DNA of 64,000 bases from Chloroflexota bacterium (GCA_022616275.1 JAKEFB010000181.1:1-64000), one strand, 5' to 3'; positions 51,601-61,826 are shown, counted from the first letter of the stretch. Notes: generated by a model from the letters alone, not told the origin. Translations and numbers: made by a program.

Positions 51601-54600
51601 TCAATGCCTCGACCGGCATGGCGGCCTTTAACGGGCTTGACGATTTAGATTGGAGCAGTTCGGCTGCTCACGCCTTCAGCTTTGATGACCTGGCAGCAAC
51701 CAATACCTCTCTTTACGCTAGTGACGGAACGCTGTTGAGTACCGGCGCAGCCACCGCCACTTCTCCGCAGCCGGCCGTTGTTGAGGGCAATAATGTGATG
51801 ATCAGCATCTCCGGCAGCGGCCGCGCCGGTTTTTATGCCGCCGCCTCGCCAGGACTGGGGACCGCTAATAACTGGCAGAGTTACACGGCCGATGTAACCG
51901 CTGCCCAGCCTTATACGGTCACCTTAGAAGCGGCAACGGTGATTGTCGGCAGTAATACCTACGCCGGCTCCCTGTACCTGGTAGTCAATGGAACCACCAC
52001 CCTGAACGGCAGTGGCCCGGCCGGCGCGCCCAACTTTGCGGCCACGGCTGCTCTGCAAAGCCAGAATGGCGGCCTGATGTTAGGTCCGGCGTCGGGCACT
52101 TTCCAGGCTAACGGCCAGCCGGTGGATGTCAGCAACGGCGTGGCCGTGGGCGGCTATACGGGCCTGATAACGGTGGCCGAAGCGACAGCCGAGACGGACC
52201 AGGTGACGTTCAGCGGCCCGGCCGATTTCTTCACCCTGGCCCTCTCTCCGGCGACAAGCACGACCGACCCCAATACGGCTGTTGTATTTGACGCTGAGGT
52301 CGAAGCCAACTTTAGCGCTGCCTATACCATAACAGTCGAAGCGCCTGACGGCTGGTTAGCGACGGTAGATAGCAGTGGACAGACGACGGCCGTACCATCT
52401 GTGGGCGCTACGCCCGGAGATTATTCCCTGCTGGTAACCATTCAGTCGAGCGACTACCCTGACCTCTTTGCCTCGGCCGTTCATACAGTCACCGTGACGG
52501 CCGTCGAAGGGATGCTGATGGCCGCCAGCGAAGATGGCGCTATCACCGTCCCAATGGGTGAAATTCTCAATACGAATAGCAATGATTTTCTCGGCCGGGG
52601 CATCGAACGCTACGGCCAGGTAAACGACGGCCAGGCAGAAGTGCCCGGTGCGGCTTATACCGTCGTCGTCACCAATACCTCTACCATTTCCCACCCCTTT
52701 GAGATTGAAGTGGCCGGCTTACCGGCCGGCTGGCTGGTGCTGAGCGGGGCTGAAGGGCAGACGGACACGACGGTGGCGCTGGCGGCCGGTGAAACCGGGC
52801 TTATCGGTTTCTACGTTGCCCCGCCCCCGCCGGCCCTGCCATCACCTGGCAGCAACTACCCGTTTAACGTCACCGTCACCGCCACCAACAACCCCAGCCT
52901 GACCCAGAGCGACAACCTCGTCTTCACCATGCCTGGCATATCGTTCCCCTACCTGGTCGCTGCACCGGGCGTGCATTACGCCGAGCCGGGTGCGGCCGTG
53001 CCCTTCGACCTGACAGTGACCAACGTCGGCGATGCCAGTACGGGCGGCTTCCCGGTAACGGTCACAGTCCAGAACAACATCTATGCCCAAAATGGCGCCA
53101 TCACCGCTACCCTGCCGGCGACGCCGGCCACTTTCACCACGCCAGGGCTGGCCGTTGGCGCATCGGCCACGCAAGGCATTACGGTAGATACGACCGGCGC
53201 TACTGCCGGCCAGAGTTACCTGGTTGCTGTCCAAAGCGCGGCCGGCGGCTACCAGCCGGTCACTTACGCCACCATCCAGCTCGTCAGCCCCAACACCGGA
53301 GCCGTCTTCCAGGCCGCCAACCAGGCCGCCACCGCCTGCCCGCTCAACGAGCCCGGCCTCTCGGCCGCCCTGGAGACGCTGGCCCTGGCCATGACCGATC
53401 TGGAACTCTCCTGCGCCGCCGGGAGCTGCTTCCTGGCTTTCCGGGACGAGGTCGTGGATGCTCTAGAAGGCATCGTTCTCTATGCGAATAGCGCTTCTCC
53501 CTTGATCACGGCCGACAGCACCTTGCAGACCATTGCTGGCGACCTGGCCGGCCACACCAGCAACGGCGACATTGAAGCCGACCTGGCCGCCATCGGTGTC
53601 GCTGCCGGCGACCTGGAGGCTGAAGTCTGCGCCATCAGCCAGCACCAGCCGGATGCCCGCTGGACGCCCACTTACGACGCCGGGCTGCCCGGCCAGCCGG
53701 TCACCTACGCGCTATCGGTCGAGAACGAAGGCACGGTGACGACAACCTACGCCGTGACCGTGGAACTGCCGGCCGGCACGAACACCTTTACCACCACCCT
53801 GACCCCCGCCGCCACGGCCACTTTCGACTATCCGGCCAGCGCCGTCGCCCTGGGCCTCTACCAGTTGGCGGCCGAGGTGGTGGCCGTTGGGCCGGGCGTC
53901 AGCCTGTCCGGCATCAGCGACAGCGCCACGGCCGGGCTGAACGTGGTAGACAAATTCGTCCAGGTCACGGCCGTCACCGCCGATCCGGCCTTCGTGGAAA
54001 CAGGCGTCAGCTCGACCACGCTCAGCGTAGACGTGGCCAACGTGGCCAACGTCGCCCGGCCGGCCACCGCCCGGACAACCATCCTGGCCCCTGGCGGTGG
54101 GGTCAGCTATACCGCCGACCTGCCCCTGACCGTCCTGGTCGGCTCGCCGCACACCTACGAGCTGGCCACGGTCAACACCTCCGGCTGGGCCGAGGGTGTT
54201 TATACGGTGACGGTGGAATTGCTGGACGCGGCCGAAGCTCTCATCCCCGAAGGCAGCGGCTTTGGCTACTTCGCCGTCGGCCAGGCGCTGGGCGTCAGCC
54301 ACGCCGTCACCCCCACCCTCGTCGCGCCGGGAACGGTTACCGTCACGACCATTATCACCACCGAAATCCTGGGCAGCCCCATCCCCCCGCCCGACAACGT
54401 TGCCCCTCTCTGGCCGCCGGCCGACCTGCAGGTAGTGGAAGCAGAGGAATTACCAGAGGAGTCATCGGTTATTAACTCGCCACAACCAGAACAACCGGCC
54501 GACAACACCGTCTCCCCCTCTCGCCCCCCTGCCCCCGAGCGTCCAGATGCGCCGCCCTCCCTCTCCCCCTCTCTGGCCGTGGCCGGCCTTACCCGCGCGG

Positions 54601-57600
54601 AGCAAAATAACCCCGGCTTCAGCTACGTGGGCACGTGGACTACTGTCGGCAGCAGCCGGGCCAGCGGCGGCACCGTGTCCCGGGCCGGCAATCCCGGCGA
54701 CACGGCCACTTACACCTTCACCGGGGCCTGGGTCAACCTGGGCTTCATAGCCAGCCCGACTGGTGGCCAGGCTGAGGTTTTTATTGACGGCGCCAGCCAG
54801 GGGGTAATTGACCTCTATCGCCGTGAAGAAACATCACTCAGCTTCCAGTATAGTGCTTTTGTCACCGGCACTCATACCCTCTCGGTCACCGTCCTGGGCG
54901 TGGCCAACCCCAACGCCAGCAACGACTATGTCTACCTGGACTACATAGATGTGTGGGACGGCACGGCGCTGGCCGACGGTACGTTTGAGCAGAACGATCC
55001 CCGCGTCTTCCTTGGCACCGGCTGGACCAACGTCAACAATCCTGTCGCCAGCGGCGGCTCTTACGTTCATGGCGGGGCGACGGCCTGGTTCATCTTCACC
55101 GGCGACTCCGTCACCTACCAGGCCATTGCCTCCACCAACGGCGGCCAGACCCAGATCTACCTGGACGGCCGTTACCAGGCCACACTCAAGCTCTACAGCC
55201 TGGCGACTATTACCCGCACCCTTTCCTTCACCGGCCTGGTCGCCGGGCCACACGTCTTGCAAATCAGCAGCTACCGGGGCGACACCACCGTGGACGCCTT
55301 TATCACCCCAGGCGTGCCGCCGTTCTACACGCCGCCGGTTCCGGCCGGCTTCACCCGCTTCGAGGAAGACCACCCGGCGCTGCTCTATAACGGCCTGCCC
55401 TATACCATCACCACCCAGAGCTGGAGCCGCAGCATTGACAATCTCCTGGTCGCCGGTTGGGCCAGCGCAGGGCAGTACATTGGCTCGGGCACGGCCGGGG
55501 ATACCGTTAGCCTGACCTTTAACGGCGTCTGGGTCAGCGCCGGCTTCTCGGGCGAGAGCAACAGCGGCTTGGCCGAAATCTTTATAGACGGCGTGAGCCA
55601 GGGTGTGGTAGACTTGTATCGCAACGAGGCTGACGCCATCAGCTTCAGCTATGGCGGCCTGGTCACCGGGACGCATACCATTTCTATTACCGTTCTAGGG
55701 TCGGCCAACCCCCTGGCCAGCGGTGATAACGTCCGCCTAGACTACGTGGACGTGTGGGATGGGGCGGCGCTGGCCACCGGCCGTGTTGAGCAGGACGACA
55801 GTCGGGTCTTGCGCAGCACCGGCTGGATAGACGTGGTCAACGCCAGTGCCAGCGGTGGCTCTTACATGGAAGAAACTGTCAGCGCCAATGCAACGGCCTG
55901 GTTCCCCTTCACTGGCGACTCTATCACCTTTGAGGCCCTTGACTATTTCCGCTCCGACGAAGTAATCATCCGCATTGACGGCCAGTTCCAGGACTATTAC
56001 GACCTCTACACTACCACCAGCCCAACCGTCACCTACTCCTTTGACAACCTGGGACCTGGAGTCCACGTTCTTCAAGTGCGCCGTTACCGCAACGAGCCGA
56101 ACGTAGATGCTTTTGTCACCCCGGCCGTCGGCTCGCCGACGCCACCGCCGGCGCCACTGCTCTTCACCCGGACCGAGGAAGATGACCCGGCTATCCGCTA
56201 CAACGGCCTGCCCTACACCATGACCGCTTCTAGCTGGAACCGGACCGACGACGCAAGCTATGCCAGCGACGGCCAGTACATTATCTCCGGCGCAACCGGC
56301 GACTGGGTTAGTTTCTACTTCAGCGGCACCTGGGTGCAGGCTGGCTTCCTCACCGGCCCGCAGAGCGGCCAGGTGGAACTCTTCATTGACGGGGCCAGCC
56401 AGGGCGTAGTAGACCTCTATACTCGCGACGGCGACGTGACCAGCTTTGCCTTCGGCGGCCTGCCGGACACCAACCACACCATCTCGGCCACCATCCTGGG
56501 TGCGCAGCATCCCAACGCCACCGGCCACCAGATGATAGTGGACTACTTCGATACCTGGGACGGCACGGCCCTACCGGCCGGCGTCTACGAAGAAGACCAC
56601 GATCTGGTCTGGCGCAGCGACAACTACGATGACTGGGCAGTCATTGTCGAGCCGGCGGCCAGCGGCGGGGCCTACCTCAGCGACGACTTCTTCAGCAATA
56701 ATGGGACGGTCTGGTTCCCGTTTACCGGCGACTCCATCACCTTCCTGGGGCTGGCCAACAGCAGCGGCGACCGGATCGGTATCGCCATAGACGGGGCCTG
56801 GCAGGGGGTATTCAACCTCTACAGCAGCACACCCATCAGCCGCACCTTTTCCTTCGATGGCCTGGGGTCTGGGCCTCACCTGATCGTGATCCGCCATTAC
56901 CAGGCCGAGCCGAACGTGGACGCTTTCCTCACACCCGGCACGCCACCCTTCTACCAGACGCCTGTCTACACCGGCGTCGTCCGCTACGAGGAGGACCATC
57001 CTGACCTGCGCTATGATGGCTACGATTTCGTCCACCGGCCGCAGTCGTGGAACAGTATCACTAACCAACCTCAGACCAGCGGTAGCCGGCATGTATCCTC
57101 CAGCACCGCCGGCCATGCCGTCAGCCTCACCTTCGACGGCCGGTGGGTCAACGCTGGCTTCCGCGCCCGCAATCAGACCGGTCAGGCGGAAATCTTCATT
57201 GATGGCCTTAGCCAGGGCATCTTCGATCTGGACAACAACGCCAGCGAAGATATGGCCTCCTTCTCCTTCGGCGGGCTGATTACCGGCACACACACCATCT
57301 CCATCGTCGTTGTGGCCGGCACGGTCTACTTCGATTACCTGGACGTGTGGGATGGTCAGGTAATGGATGATGACTATACAAATGTTCGCCGTGCCGAGGA
57401 CAACTACCGGCTTCATTACAGCAGTTCCATCGTGGATGTCAATAACAGCAACGCCCACCAGGGCGACTATGTCACCGGCAGCCTGCTCAATGTCAATGCC
57501 AACCTCTGGTACAGCTTCGTCGGTGATTCCTTCACCTACCTGGCTTTCAGCCGCCAATCCGGCGGCTCGGCCCTCGTCTACGTAGATGGCGAGCTGGTGG

Positions 57601-60600
57601 ATACGGTCAGCCTGGAGTACGACTTCACCGAACAACCGCTGGCCTTCCATTACACCGGCTTTGGGCCAGGTCCCCACGAGGTCCGTATTCACAACGGACT
57701 CAATTTCCGGGTGGACGCTTTTGCCTCTAACCCGTCCAGTTTGGCCGCCTTCCAGCCGCTGGTCGAGTGGTATGATAACAGCCCCGCCGGCAACGGCGCG
57801 CCTTTCTTTGGCACGGTTGGCATTGCGGCCGGGATGGCTGCTGGCGACGTAACCGGCGACGGCACTGTAGAAATCGTGGTGACGGCCGACGATGTGGCTA
57901 ACTTTGGCACCCTCTTTGTCTACCGGGGCGATGGCCAGGACACCGGCGGTGGCGATCCCATTCTGTGGAGCATTCCCTTCGGCGGTGGGGTTTTCCGCAC
58001 CTGGTTGGGCGCGCCCGCCCTGGCCGATCTGGACGGGCAACCGGGTTCAGAAATCGTCGTGAATGCCGGTGATGAACTGTATGCCCTGTATGGCGACGGG
58101 ACGACTTACTGGGTGACCGATACCGTTCCGGCTTTTGAGGTAATGGCCTCACCGGCCATCGCCAATCTAGACCTCGAGCCCTCGCCGGAAATTGTGATTA
58201 ACATCGGTAAGAACGTCTATATCTATGAGCATGACGGGGACAAAATTTGGGAAACGACCTTGCTTGAAGAAGCGCTGCCGCCGGTCCTGGCCGACATAAC
58301 GGGCGACGGGCAGTTGGACATCTTCCTCTCTGCCTGGGATGATACCGTTTATCTCTATGACTACAATTACGGCAGCCCAACGCTTGAATGGAGCGTGACC
58401 ATGTCCACGACGCTGGCCGGGATGTTTGGCTCGGCGGCGGTAGCCGACATTGACGGCCAGCAGCCGGGCGGGGACGACGGGCCGGAGATCGCCGTTTCCA
58501 GCAACGGCCGGATGACGGTTCTGGATGCCGACGGCAGCGTGGTCTGGTCTACGGTTCTGGACCCCGGCAACCCCGGCGGCGTCTCTATTGCCGATACCGA
58601 TGGAGATGGCGAGGTCGAGATCGTCGTTTCAATGCGTTACGACGATGGCATTGGGACCGGCCGGATCTACACCCTCAACGCCGACGGCTCCATTCTTTGG
58701 GAAACGGCCGCCTACGACTCCACCTCAGCCAACGCCTCTTCTGTTCTCGATCTCAATGGCGACGGCATTTATGAAGTGGCCTGGAACGGAAAGGAAGATG
58801 GCTTTACCATCTTTAACGGCGCCGATGGTTCGGTTTTGTTCAACGAGCCACTGGTCTACTCCCTGACCGGTACGGATTACCCGCTGATTGCCGATGTAGA
58901 CCTCGATGGCTATGCAGAGGTGGTGGCCTCGGCGCTGGGTGGTATACGAGTGTTTGGGTATGATGGCGTCTGGGGTGAAGCGCGGTCTCTGTGGAACCAG
59001 TACAACTACCATATTACCAACATCAATGATGACCTCAGCGTGCCCTTCAGCGAACTCAACAGTTGGGAAACGCACAATACCTACCGTACCCAGTGGCCGG
59101 ATAGCGTCGCCCTGCCGGTCTACGACGTGACCTTGACCCACACTGTCGGTCTGACCAACGTGGCCGTGTTGACCGGGACTTTCTCCGTCTCGCCAACGGT
59201 GGCCGCCGACCCGCTTTACGGCTGGGACTACACCCAGACCTGGGCCGACACGGTCGTCACCCGGACCTTTGCCAGCGAGTTGGCCGGCCTGCGGCCGGGC
59301 GAGGCCCGCCTGGTGGCCGAAGGAACCGAAGTTCTCTACACTCTGCCCAGCGGGACCAACCGGCTGGTCCTGCCGCCGCTCTACGCCAGCGCCGCTCACA
59401 TCGTCACTGTAACTCCCCTATCGCAAACGGTCGGGGCCGGCGGCACGGCCGTTTATGACGTAGTTCTATCGAACCCGGCCGCTGCTGCGGACAGTTACTC
59501 ACTGACCGTCTCTGGCCAGCCGGCCGGCTGGTATACCCTGCCCCCAACGGTCACGCTGGCCGCTGGTAGCCAGGTCACTGTGCCGCTGGCCGTCGCCGTG
59601 CCGGCCGGCGCGGACCTGGGCGAAGCGCCTGTCGTCGTCACCGCCGTCAACGGCAGTGGGGGCACAGACCAGGCCGGGGCGTCGTTGCTCGTCGTGGACG
59701 CGCTGGACGTGGCCATCACCCCGGCCGTACAAACGGCCGAGGCCGGTACGGCCGTCACCTACACCCTGACCGTCACCAACCACGAGGCCGTGGCCCACAC
59801 CTACGACCTGACTACTTCCGGCCTGGTGGACGTCACCATGCCACCGACGGTCACTGTGCCGACCGGCAGCAGCGTAGCGTTGCCGCTCCAGGCCGCGGCT
59901 GCGGCCAATGGTCCCCACCCTTTCACGATTCAGGCCAGCTACGAGGGTGCCGGCGAGAGTGACAGCGCCGTGCTAGAAGTGACCGGTAGCCGGGCTGTTG
60001 GCTTGGCTCTGGCCCCTTCATCGGCCGTCGGCGGGCCGCAAACACCGGTTGTCTTCACCGTGACGGTCAGCAACCTGGGCAATATAACCGACACTTATGG
60101 CTTGAGCGTCTCTCTGCCGGCCGGCTGGAGCTACGAATTCCAGGCGAACGGGACAACGGTCAACAGCCTGAGCCTGGCGCCCCACGTCTTCAATGCGGCT
60201 GATTTGCAGTTGATGATCATCCCGGCCGCCGGCGAGACGCCGGGCAGTTACAACTTCGATGTCAGCGCTCAATCCCAGGCCAATGCCGGTATCAGCGACA
60301 CCGTCAGCGGGACGGTCCAGCTCCAAAATCGGGGCGTGGCTATATCCATTAATCCGGAAAGTTCAGTTCTGGCTCCAACCGATACCGGCGTCTGGCAGGT
60401 GACAATTACCAACACCGGCAACGTAGCCGACAGTTACTGGTTGACCCTGACCGGCTTTATCGGGCTGTTGGCCCAGTTGGCAACCAACCCGGTGGCCCTC
60501 AATCCGGGCCAATCTACAACGGTGCAGATGACGGCCGGCGACCTGGGCTTCGCCTTACCGGCGACCTACCACTTCAGCGTGGTAGCCGAATCGCAAAATA

Positions 60601-61826
60601 ACAGCCAGATTCGGAACGAAGCCATCGCCAGCGTCACCTTCAGTGAGTATGAAGCCGTGAAGGTGGGGTGGATTCCGGTGAGCCAGACGGTGACGGATAC
60701 GCTCTCGGCTACCTTTATCATGGTGGTTACCAATACCGGTAACATCAATACGACGTATGAACTCGGCCTGAATCTTCCGGCCGGTTTGATTAGCCAATGG
60801 TCAAATAATCAATTTGCTATTCCGGCCCACATTGCTGTGGCTGTCGTCGTGACCGTTCAAGCAGATGGGCCGGGCGTTTACTTGCTAGAAGGCACGGCCG
60901 ACTCCACCAGCAGCTCCGCGTTTGACAGCAGCACGGCGACGCTGGAGGTGGTCTTTACCAACCTGCCACCATCGGTCAATGCCGGAGCCAACGAAACGGC
61001 CGATGAAGGTCAGACCATTGCCTTCAACGGCACCGCCAGCGACCCCGAAGGTCAACCGCTAACTATCCTCTGGGACTTCGGCGACGGCGCCACTGCTGGC
61101 GGAACCCTGACGCCTACCCACGCCTACGACGATGACGGGCAATTCACCGTCACCCTGGTTGTCACCGATATAACCGGCTTAAGCGCCAGTGATACCTTGC
61201 AGGTAACGGTGGATAACGTGGCTCCGACAGTAGATGCCGGGCCGAACCAGAATGCCCTTGAAGGGGATACCATCTCCCTCGAGCCGGCCACCTTCACCGA
61301 CCCTGGCGCGGCCGACACCCACACGGCGACGATCAATTGGGGCGATGGCACGATAGAACCGGGCGTGGTCAACCAGGTGGCCAACACCGTCAGCGGCAGC
61401 CACGCCTATGACGACGATGGCCTCTACACCGTCACTGTCACTGTGACCGACGACGACGGCGACGCCGGTAACGACAGCTTCACCGTCACCGCCAGCAACG
61501 CCCCACCGGTGGTAGAAGCTGGCAACGACCAGCAAGTGGCGGCCGGGACGCAGGTCTGCCTCGACCCGGCCACCTTCACCGACCCCGGCGCGGCCGACAC
61601 CCACACGGCGACGATAGATTGGGACGACGGCCCGGTAGAACCGGGCACGGTCAACCAGGCGGCCAACACCGTCAGCGGCTGCCATACCTACACCAACGAA
61701 GGCAGCTACACCGTCACCGTCACCGTCACCGACGACGACGGCGGCGCCGATAGCGATAGCCTGACGGTAACGGTGACAGTCACCGGCTACAGCCTGTACC
61801 TGCCACTGATCAGGCGAGACAATTAA
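48687..61826 (+). CDS. Giant multi-domain surface protein (4379 residues)
   Basis: A signal peptide (FFRQFLSVIISLGLIAQLF) starts the protein. Next come a DUF11-like domain (about 100-210) and a transglutaminase-like domain (about 290-400; LLVAMLRAGGTPARYVRG, WWVQAYIGGVWIDLDP) whose active Cys is missing. A hydrophobic pair lies at about 824-870. Beta-sandwich domains and a Cys-containing helical segment fill 1000-1960. Four tandem double units occupy about 1965-3015 (AEVFIDGASQGVIDLY / DGRYQATLKLYSL). A seven-bladed FG-GAP propeller covers about 3018-3450 (GDVTGDGTVEIVV), then NEW3-like domains to 4090, three PKD domains (4093-4365) and the C-terminal YLPLIRRDN. It is likely a very long cell-surface adhesin. 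The start is supported by GGAG at 7 nt. Confidence 0.88.
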   Translation: MRPKSFFRQFLSVIISLGLIAQLFPRPATGQRVALAAPAEPAATSLPYDLAGELTGLGAFGPDGRPQGWLMDTGVNRAGQNDPGSLANPISISRVQSAYVPGAAISNTLIVTFTATNNQLPSQAPDIPDGATITDTIAILNAFDYTADPNTLHNVVISDVLTNNATYLGASPPPDAEGSNLLFNLGDIPPSGSVTVSLELKVPGVVAGFTPLDMGAVVYAELQGRAITASTVPAVLAPDSFGQYLQETPDADIYDEEMLKQASDLGMDPIALFEFVRAFGYESYEGSLRGTRGTLWSQAGNSLDQASLLVAMLRAGGTPARYVRGTLNTSLAQQLILSMFPKPAHVVGQIAAGAETADPANDPDLLSETQDHWWVQAYIGGVWIDLDPTFAAAQPGDAFTTVDETWAEVPDSLRHKVTLQVKVEKMEPFDVFPSDFAVTYPLSATFNSASLAGKPVMFSHFVQSSGQGGLTFVNYEHTYTPYFAIGEFEEFIQGETYQDILTNFPFGSSFATGVWLIVESRAPNGETESHERVLKDLLGPEVRQPTGVVNSSIERGEPEDPLFTELEAMVLQVVPHTRIPIQRVNQRVGRINELTPQVVDAYEALLMVEPGDQAAFTQFSEEHMPAFISAQLAGLDTIGLLFQARSTAPARNYDNERLLVKSYPARPKLILMSQTAISTTVSTSFELLNIDERALAYPGQSEDALFAANMVRTIGDKIIEYQMLEELFGGLPHSALTTFLAAIDADIEIALVTLENLAVLESLNISGEAKARITAAVLNGASVFVPQEMVEVEGEPTIGWLEVDATGHASFVSEDGRRMGATENLTLIAAILGVVAAGFGFITALIGLGTALITLMTTIATLLILIITIAGSFTPDNRALAEPVDPVIMNKVIQAVAEAEYRALAQCDAQAGAPCQQINTLADSVKIAAALAAPQTPLPASWLSADPTGEPLPIDAHVINFPATVVGANLNVNASTGMAAFNGLDDLDWSSSAAHAFSFDDLAATNTSLYASDGTLLSTGAATATSPQPAVVEGNNVMISISGSGRAGFYAAASPGLGTANNWQSYTADVTAAQPYTVTLEAATVIVGSNTYAGSLYLVVNGTTTLNGSGPAGAPNFAATAALQSQNGGLMLGPASGTFQANGQPVDVSNGVAVGGYTGLITVAEATAETDQVTFSGPADFFTLALSPATSTTDPNTAVVFDAEVEANFSAAYTITVEAPDGWLATVDSSGQTTAVPSVGATPGDYSLLVTIQSSDYPDLFASAVHTVTVTAVEGMLMAASEDGAITVPMGEILNTNSNDFLGRGIERYGQVNDGQAEVPGAAYTVVVTNTSTISHPFEIEVAGLPAGWLVLSGAEGQTDTTVALAAGETGLIGFYVAPPPPALPSPGSNYPFNVTVTATNNPSLTQSDNLVFTMPGISFPYLVAAPGVHYAEPGAAVPFDLTVTNVGDASTGGFPVTVTVQNNIYAQNGAITATLPATPATFTTPGLAVGASATQGITVDTTGATAGQSYLVAVQSAAGGYQPVTYATIQLVSPNTGAVFQAANQAATACPLNEPGLSAALETLALAMTDLELSCAAGSCFLAFRDEVVDALEGIVLYANSASPLITADSTLQTIAGDLAGHTSNGDIEADLAAIGVAAGDLEAEVCAISQHQPDARWTPTYDAGLPGQPVTYALSVENEGTVTTTYAVTVELPAGTNTFTTTLTPAATATFDYPASAVALGLYQLAAEVVAVGPGVSLSGISDSATAGLNVVDKFVQVTAVTADPAFVETGVSSTTLSVDVANVANVARPATARTTILAPGGGVSYTADLPLTVLVGSPHTYELATVNTSGWAEGVYTVTVELLDAAEALIPEGSGFGYFAVGQALGVSHAVTPTLVAPGTVTVTTIITTEILGSPIPPPDNVAPLWPPADLQVVEAEELPEESSVINSPQPEQPADNTVSPSRPPAPERPDAPPSLSPSLAVAGLTRAEQNNPGFSYVGTWTTVGSSRASGGTVSRAGNPGDTATYTFTGAWVNLGFIASPTGGQAEVFIDGASQGVIDLYRREETSLSFQYSAFVTGTHTLSVTVLGVANPNASNDYVYLDYIDVWDGTALADGTFEQNDPRVFLGTGWTNVNNPVASGGSYVHGGATAWFIFTGDSVTYQAIASTNGGQTQIYLDGRYQATLKLYSLATITRTLSFTGLVAGPHVLQISSYRGDTTVDAFITPGVPPFYTPPVPAGFTRFEEDHPALLYNGLPYTITTQSWSRSIDNLLVAGWASAGQYIGSGTAGDTVSLTFNGVWVSAGFSGESNSGLAEIFIDGVSQGVVDLYRNEADAISFSYGGLVTGTHTISITVLGSANPLASGDNVRLDYVDVWDGAALATGRVEQDDSRVLRSTGWIDVVNASASGGSYMEETVSANATAWFPFTGDSITFEALDYFRSDEVIIRIDGQFQDYYDLYTTTSPTVTYSFDNLGPGVHVLQVRRYRNEPNVDAFVTPAVGSPTPPPAPLLFTRTEEDDPAIRYNGLPYTMTASSWNRTDDASYASDGQYIISGATGDWVSFYFSGTWVQAGFLTGPQSGQVELFIDGASQGVVDLYTRDGDVTSFAFGGLPDTNHTISATILGAQHPNATGHQMIVDYFDTWDGTALPAGVYEEDHDLVWRSDNYDDWAVIVEPAASGGAYLSDDFFSNNGTVWFPFTGDSITFLGLANSSGDRIGIAIDGAWQGVFNLYSSTPISRTFSFDGLGSGPHLIVIRHYQAEPNVDAFLTPGTPPFYQTPVYTGVVRYEEDHPDLRYDGYDFVHRPQSWNSITNQPQTSGSRHVSSSTAGHAVSLTFDGRWVNAGFRARNQTGQAEIFIDGLSQGIFDLDNNASEDMASFSFGGLITGTHTISIVVVAGTVYFDYLDVWDGQVMDDDYTNVRRAEDNYRLHYSSSIVDVNNSNAHQGDYVTGSLLNVNANLWYSFVGDSFTYLAFSRQSGGSALVYVDGELVDTVSLEYDFTEQPLAFHYTGFGPGPHEVRIHNGLNFRVDAFASNPSSLAAFQPLVEWYDNSPAGNGAPFFGTVGIAAGMAAGDVTGDGTVEIVVTADDVANFGTLFVYRGDGQDTGGGDPILWSIPFGGGVFRTWLGAPALADLDGQPGSEIVVNAGDELYALYGDGTTYWVTDTVPAFEVMASPAIANLDLEPSPEIVINIGKNVYIYEHDGDKIWETTLLEEALPPVLADITGDGQLDIFLSAWDDTVYLYDYNYGSPTLEWSVTMSTTLAGMFGSAAVADIDGQQPGGDDGPEIAVSSNGRMTVLDADGSVVWSTVLDPGNPGGVSIADTDGDGEVEIVVSMRYDDGIGTGRIYTLNADGSILWETAAYDSTSANASSVLDLNGDGIYEVAWNGKEDGFTIFNGADGSVLFNEPLVYSLTGTDYPLIADVDLDGYAEVVASALGGIRVFGYDGVWGEARSLWNQYNYHITNINDDLSVPFSELNSWETHNTYRTQWPDSVALPVYDVTLTHTVGLTNVAVLTGTFSVSPTVAADPLYGWDYTQTWADTVVTRTFASELAGLRPGEARLVAEGTEVLYTLPSGTNRLVLPPLYASAAHIVTVTPLSQTVGAGGTAVYDVVLSNPAAAADSYSLTVSGQPAGWYTLPPTVTLAAGSQVTVPLAVAVPAGADLGEAPVVVTAVNGSGGTDQAGASLLVVDALDVAITPAVQTAEAGTAVTYTLTVTNHEAVAHTYDLTTSGLVDVTMPPTVTVPTGSSVALPLQAAAAANGPHPFTIQASYEGAGESDSAVLEVTGSRAVGLALAPSSAVGGPQTPVVFTVTVSNLGNITDTYGLSVSLPAGWSYEFQANGTTVNSLSLAPHVFNAADLQLMIIPAAGETPGSYNFDVSAQSQANAGISDTVSGTVQLQNRGVAISINPESSVLAPTDTGVWQVTITNTGNVADSYWLTLTGFIGLLAQLATNPVALNPGQSTTVQMTAGDLGFALPATYHFSVVAESQNNSQIRNEAIASVTFSEYEAVKVGWIPVSQTVTDTLSATFIMVVTNTGNINTTYELGLNLPAGLISQWSNNQFAIPAHIAVAVVVTVQADGPGVYLLEGTADSTSSSAFDSSTATLEVVFTNLPPSVNAGANETADEGQTIAFNGTASDPEGQPLTILWDFGDGATAGGTLTPTHAYDDDGQFTVTLVVTDITGLSASDTLQVTVDNVAPTVDAGPNQNALEGDTISLEPATFTDPGAADTHTATINWGDGTIEPGVVNQVANTVSGSHAYDDDGLYTVTVTVTDDDGDAGNDSFTVTASNAPPVVEAGNDQQVAAGTQVCLDPATFTDPGAADTHTATIDWDDGPVEPGTVNQAANTVSGCHTYTNEGSYTVTVTVTDDDGGADSDSLTVTVTVTGYSLYLPLIRRDN
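54588..57730 (+). repeat. Four tandem double-domain units of about 800 bp
   Basis: Each unit starts with an FTRFEEDHPALLYNGLPYT-type segment and contains an AEIFIDGxSQG sandwich, then a second sandwich ending in VLQVRRYRNEPNVDAF. The IDGxSQG positions (about 54775, 55570, 56370 and 57190) are spaced 795-820 bp. It is a protein-level repeat with moderate DNA divergence, so an older expansion. Confidence 0.75.

Noticed and set aside
54588-57730. Possible assembly duplication of the repeat units
   Set aside because: The four units differ by many substitutions and by length, so they are true divergent repeats.
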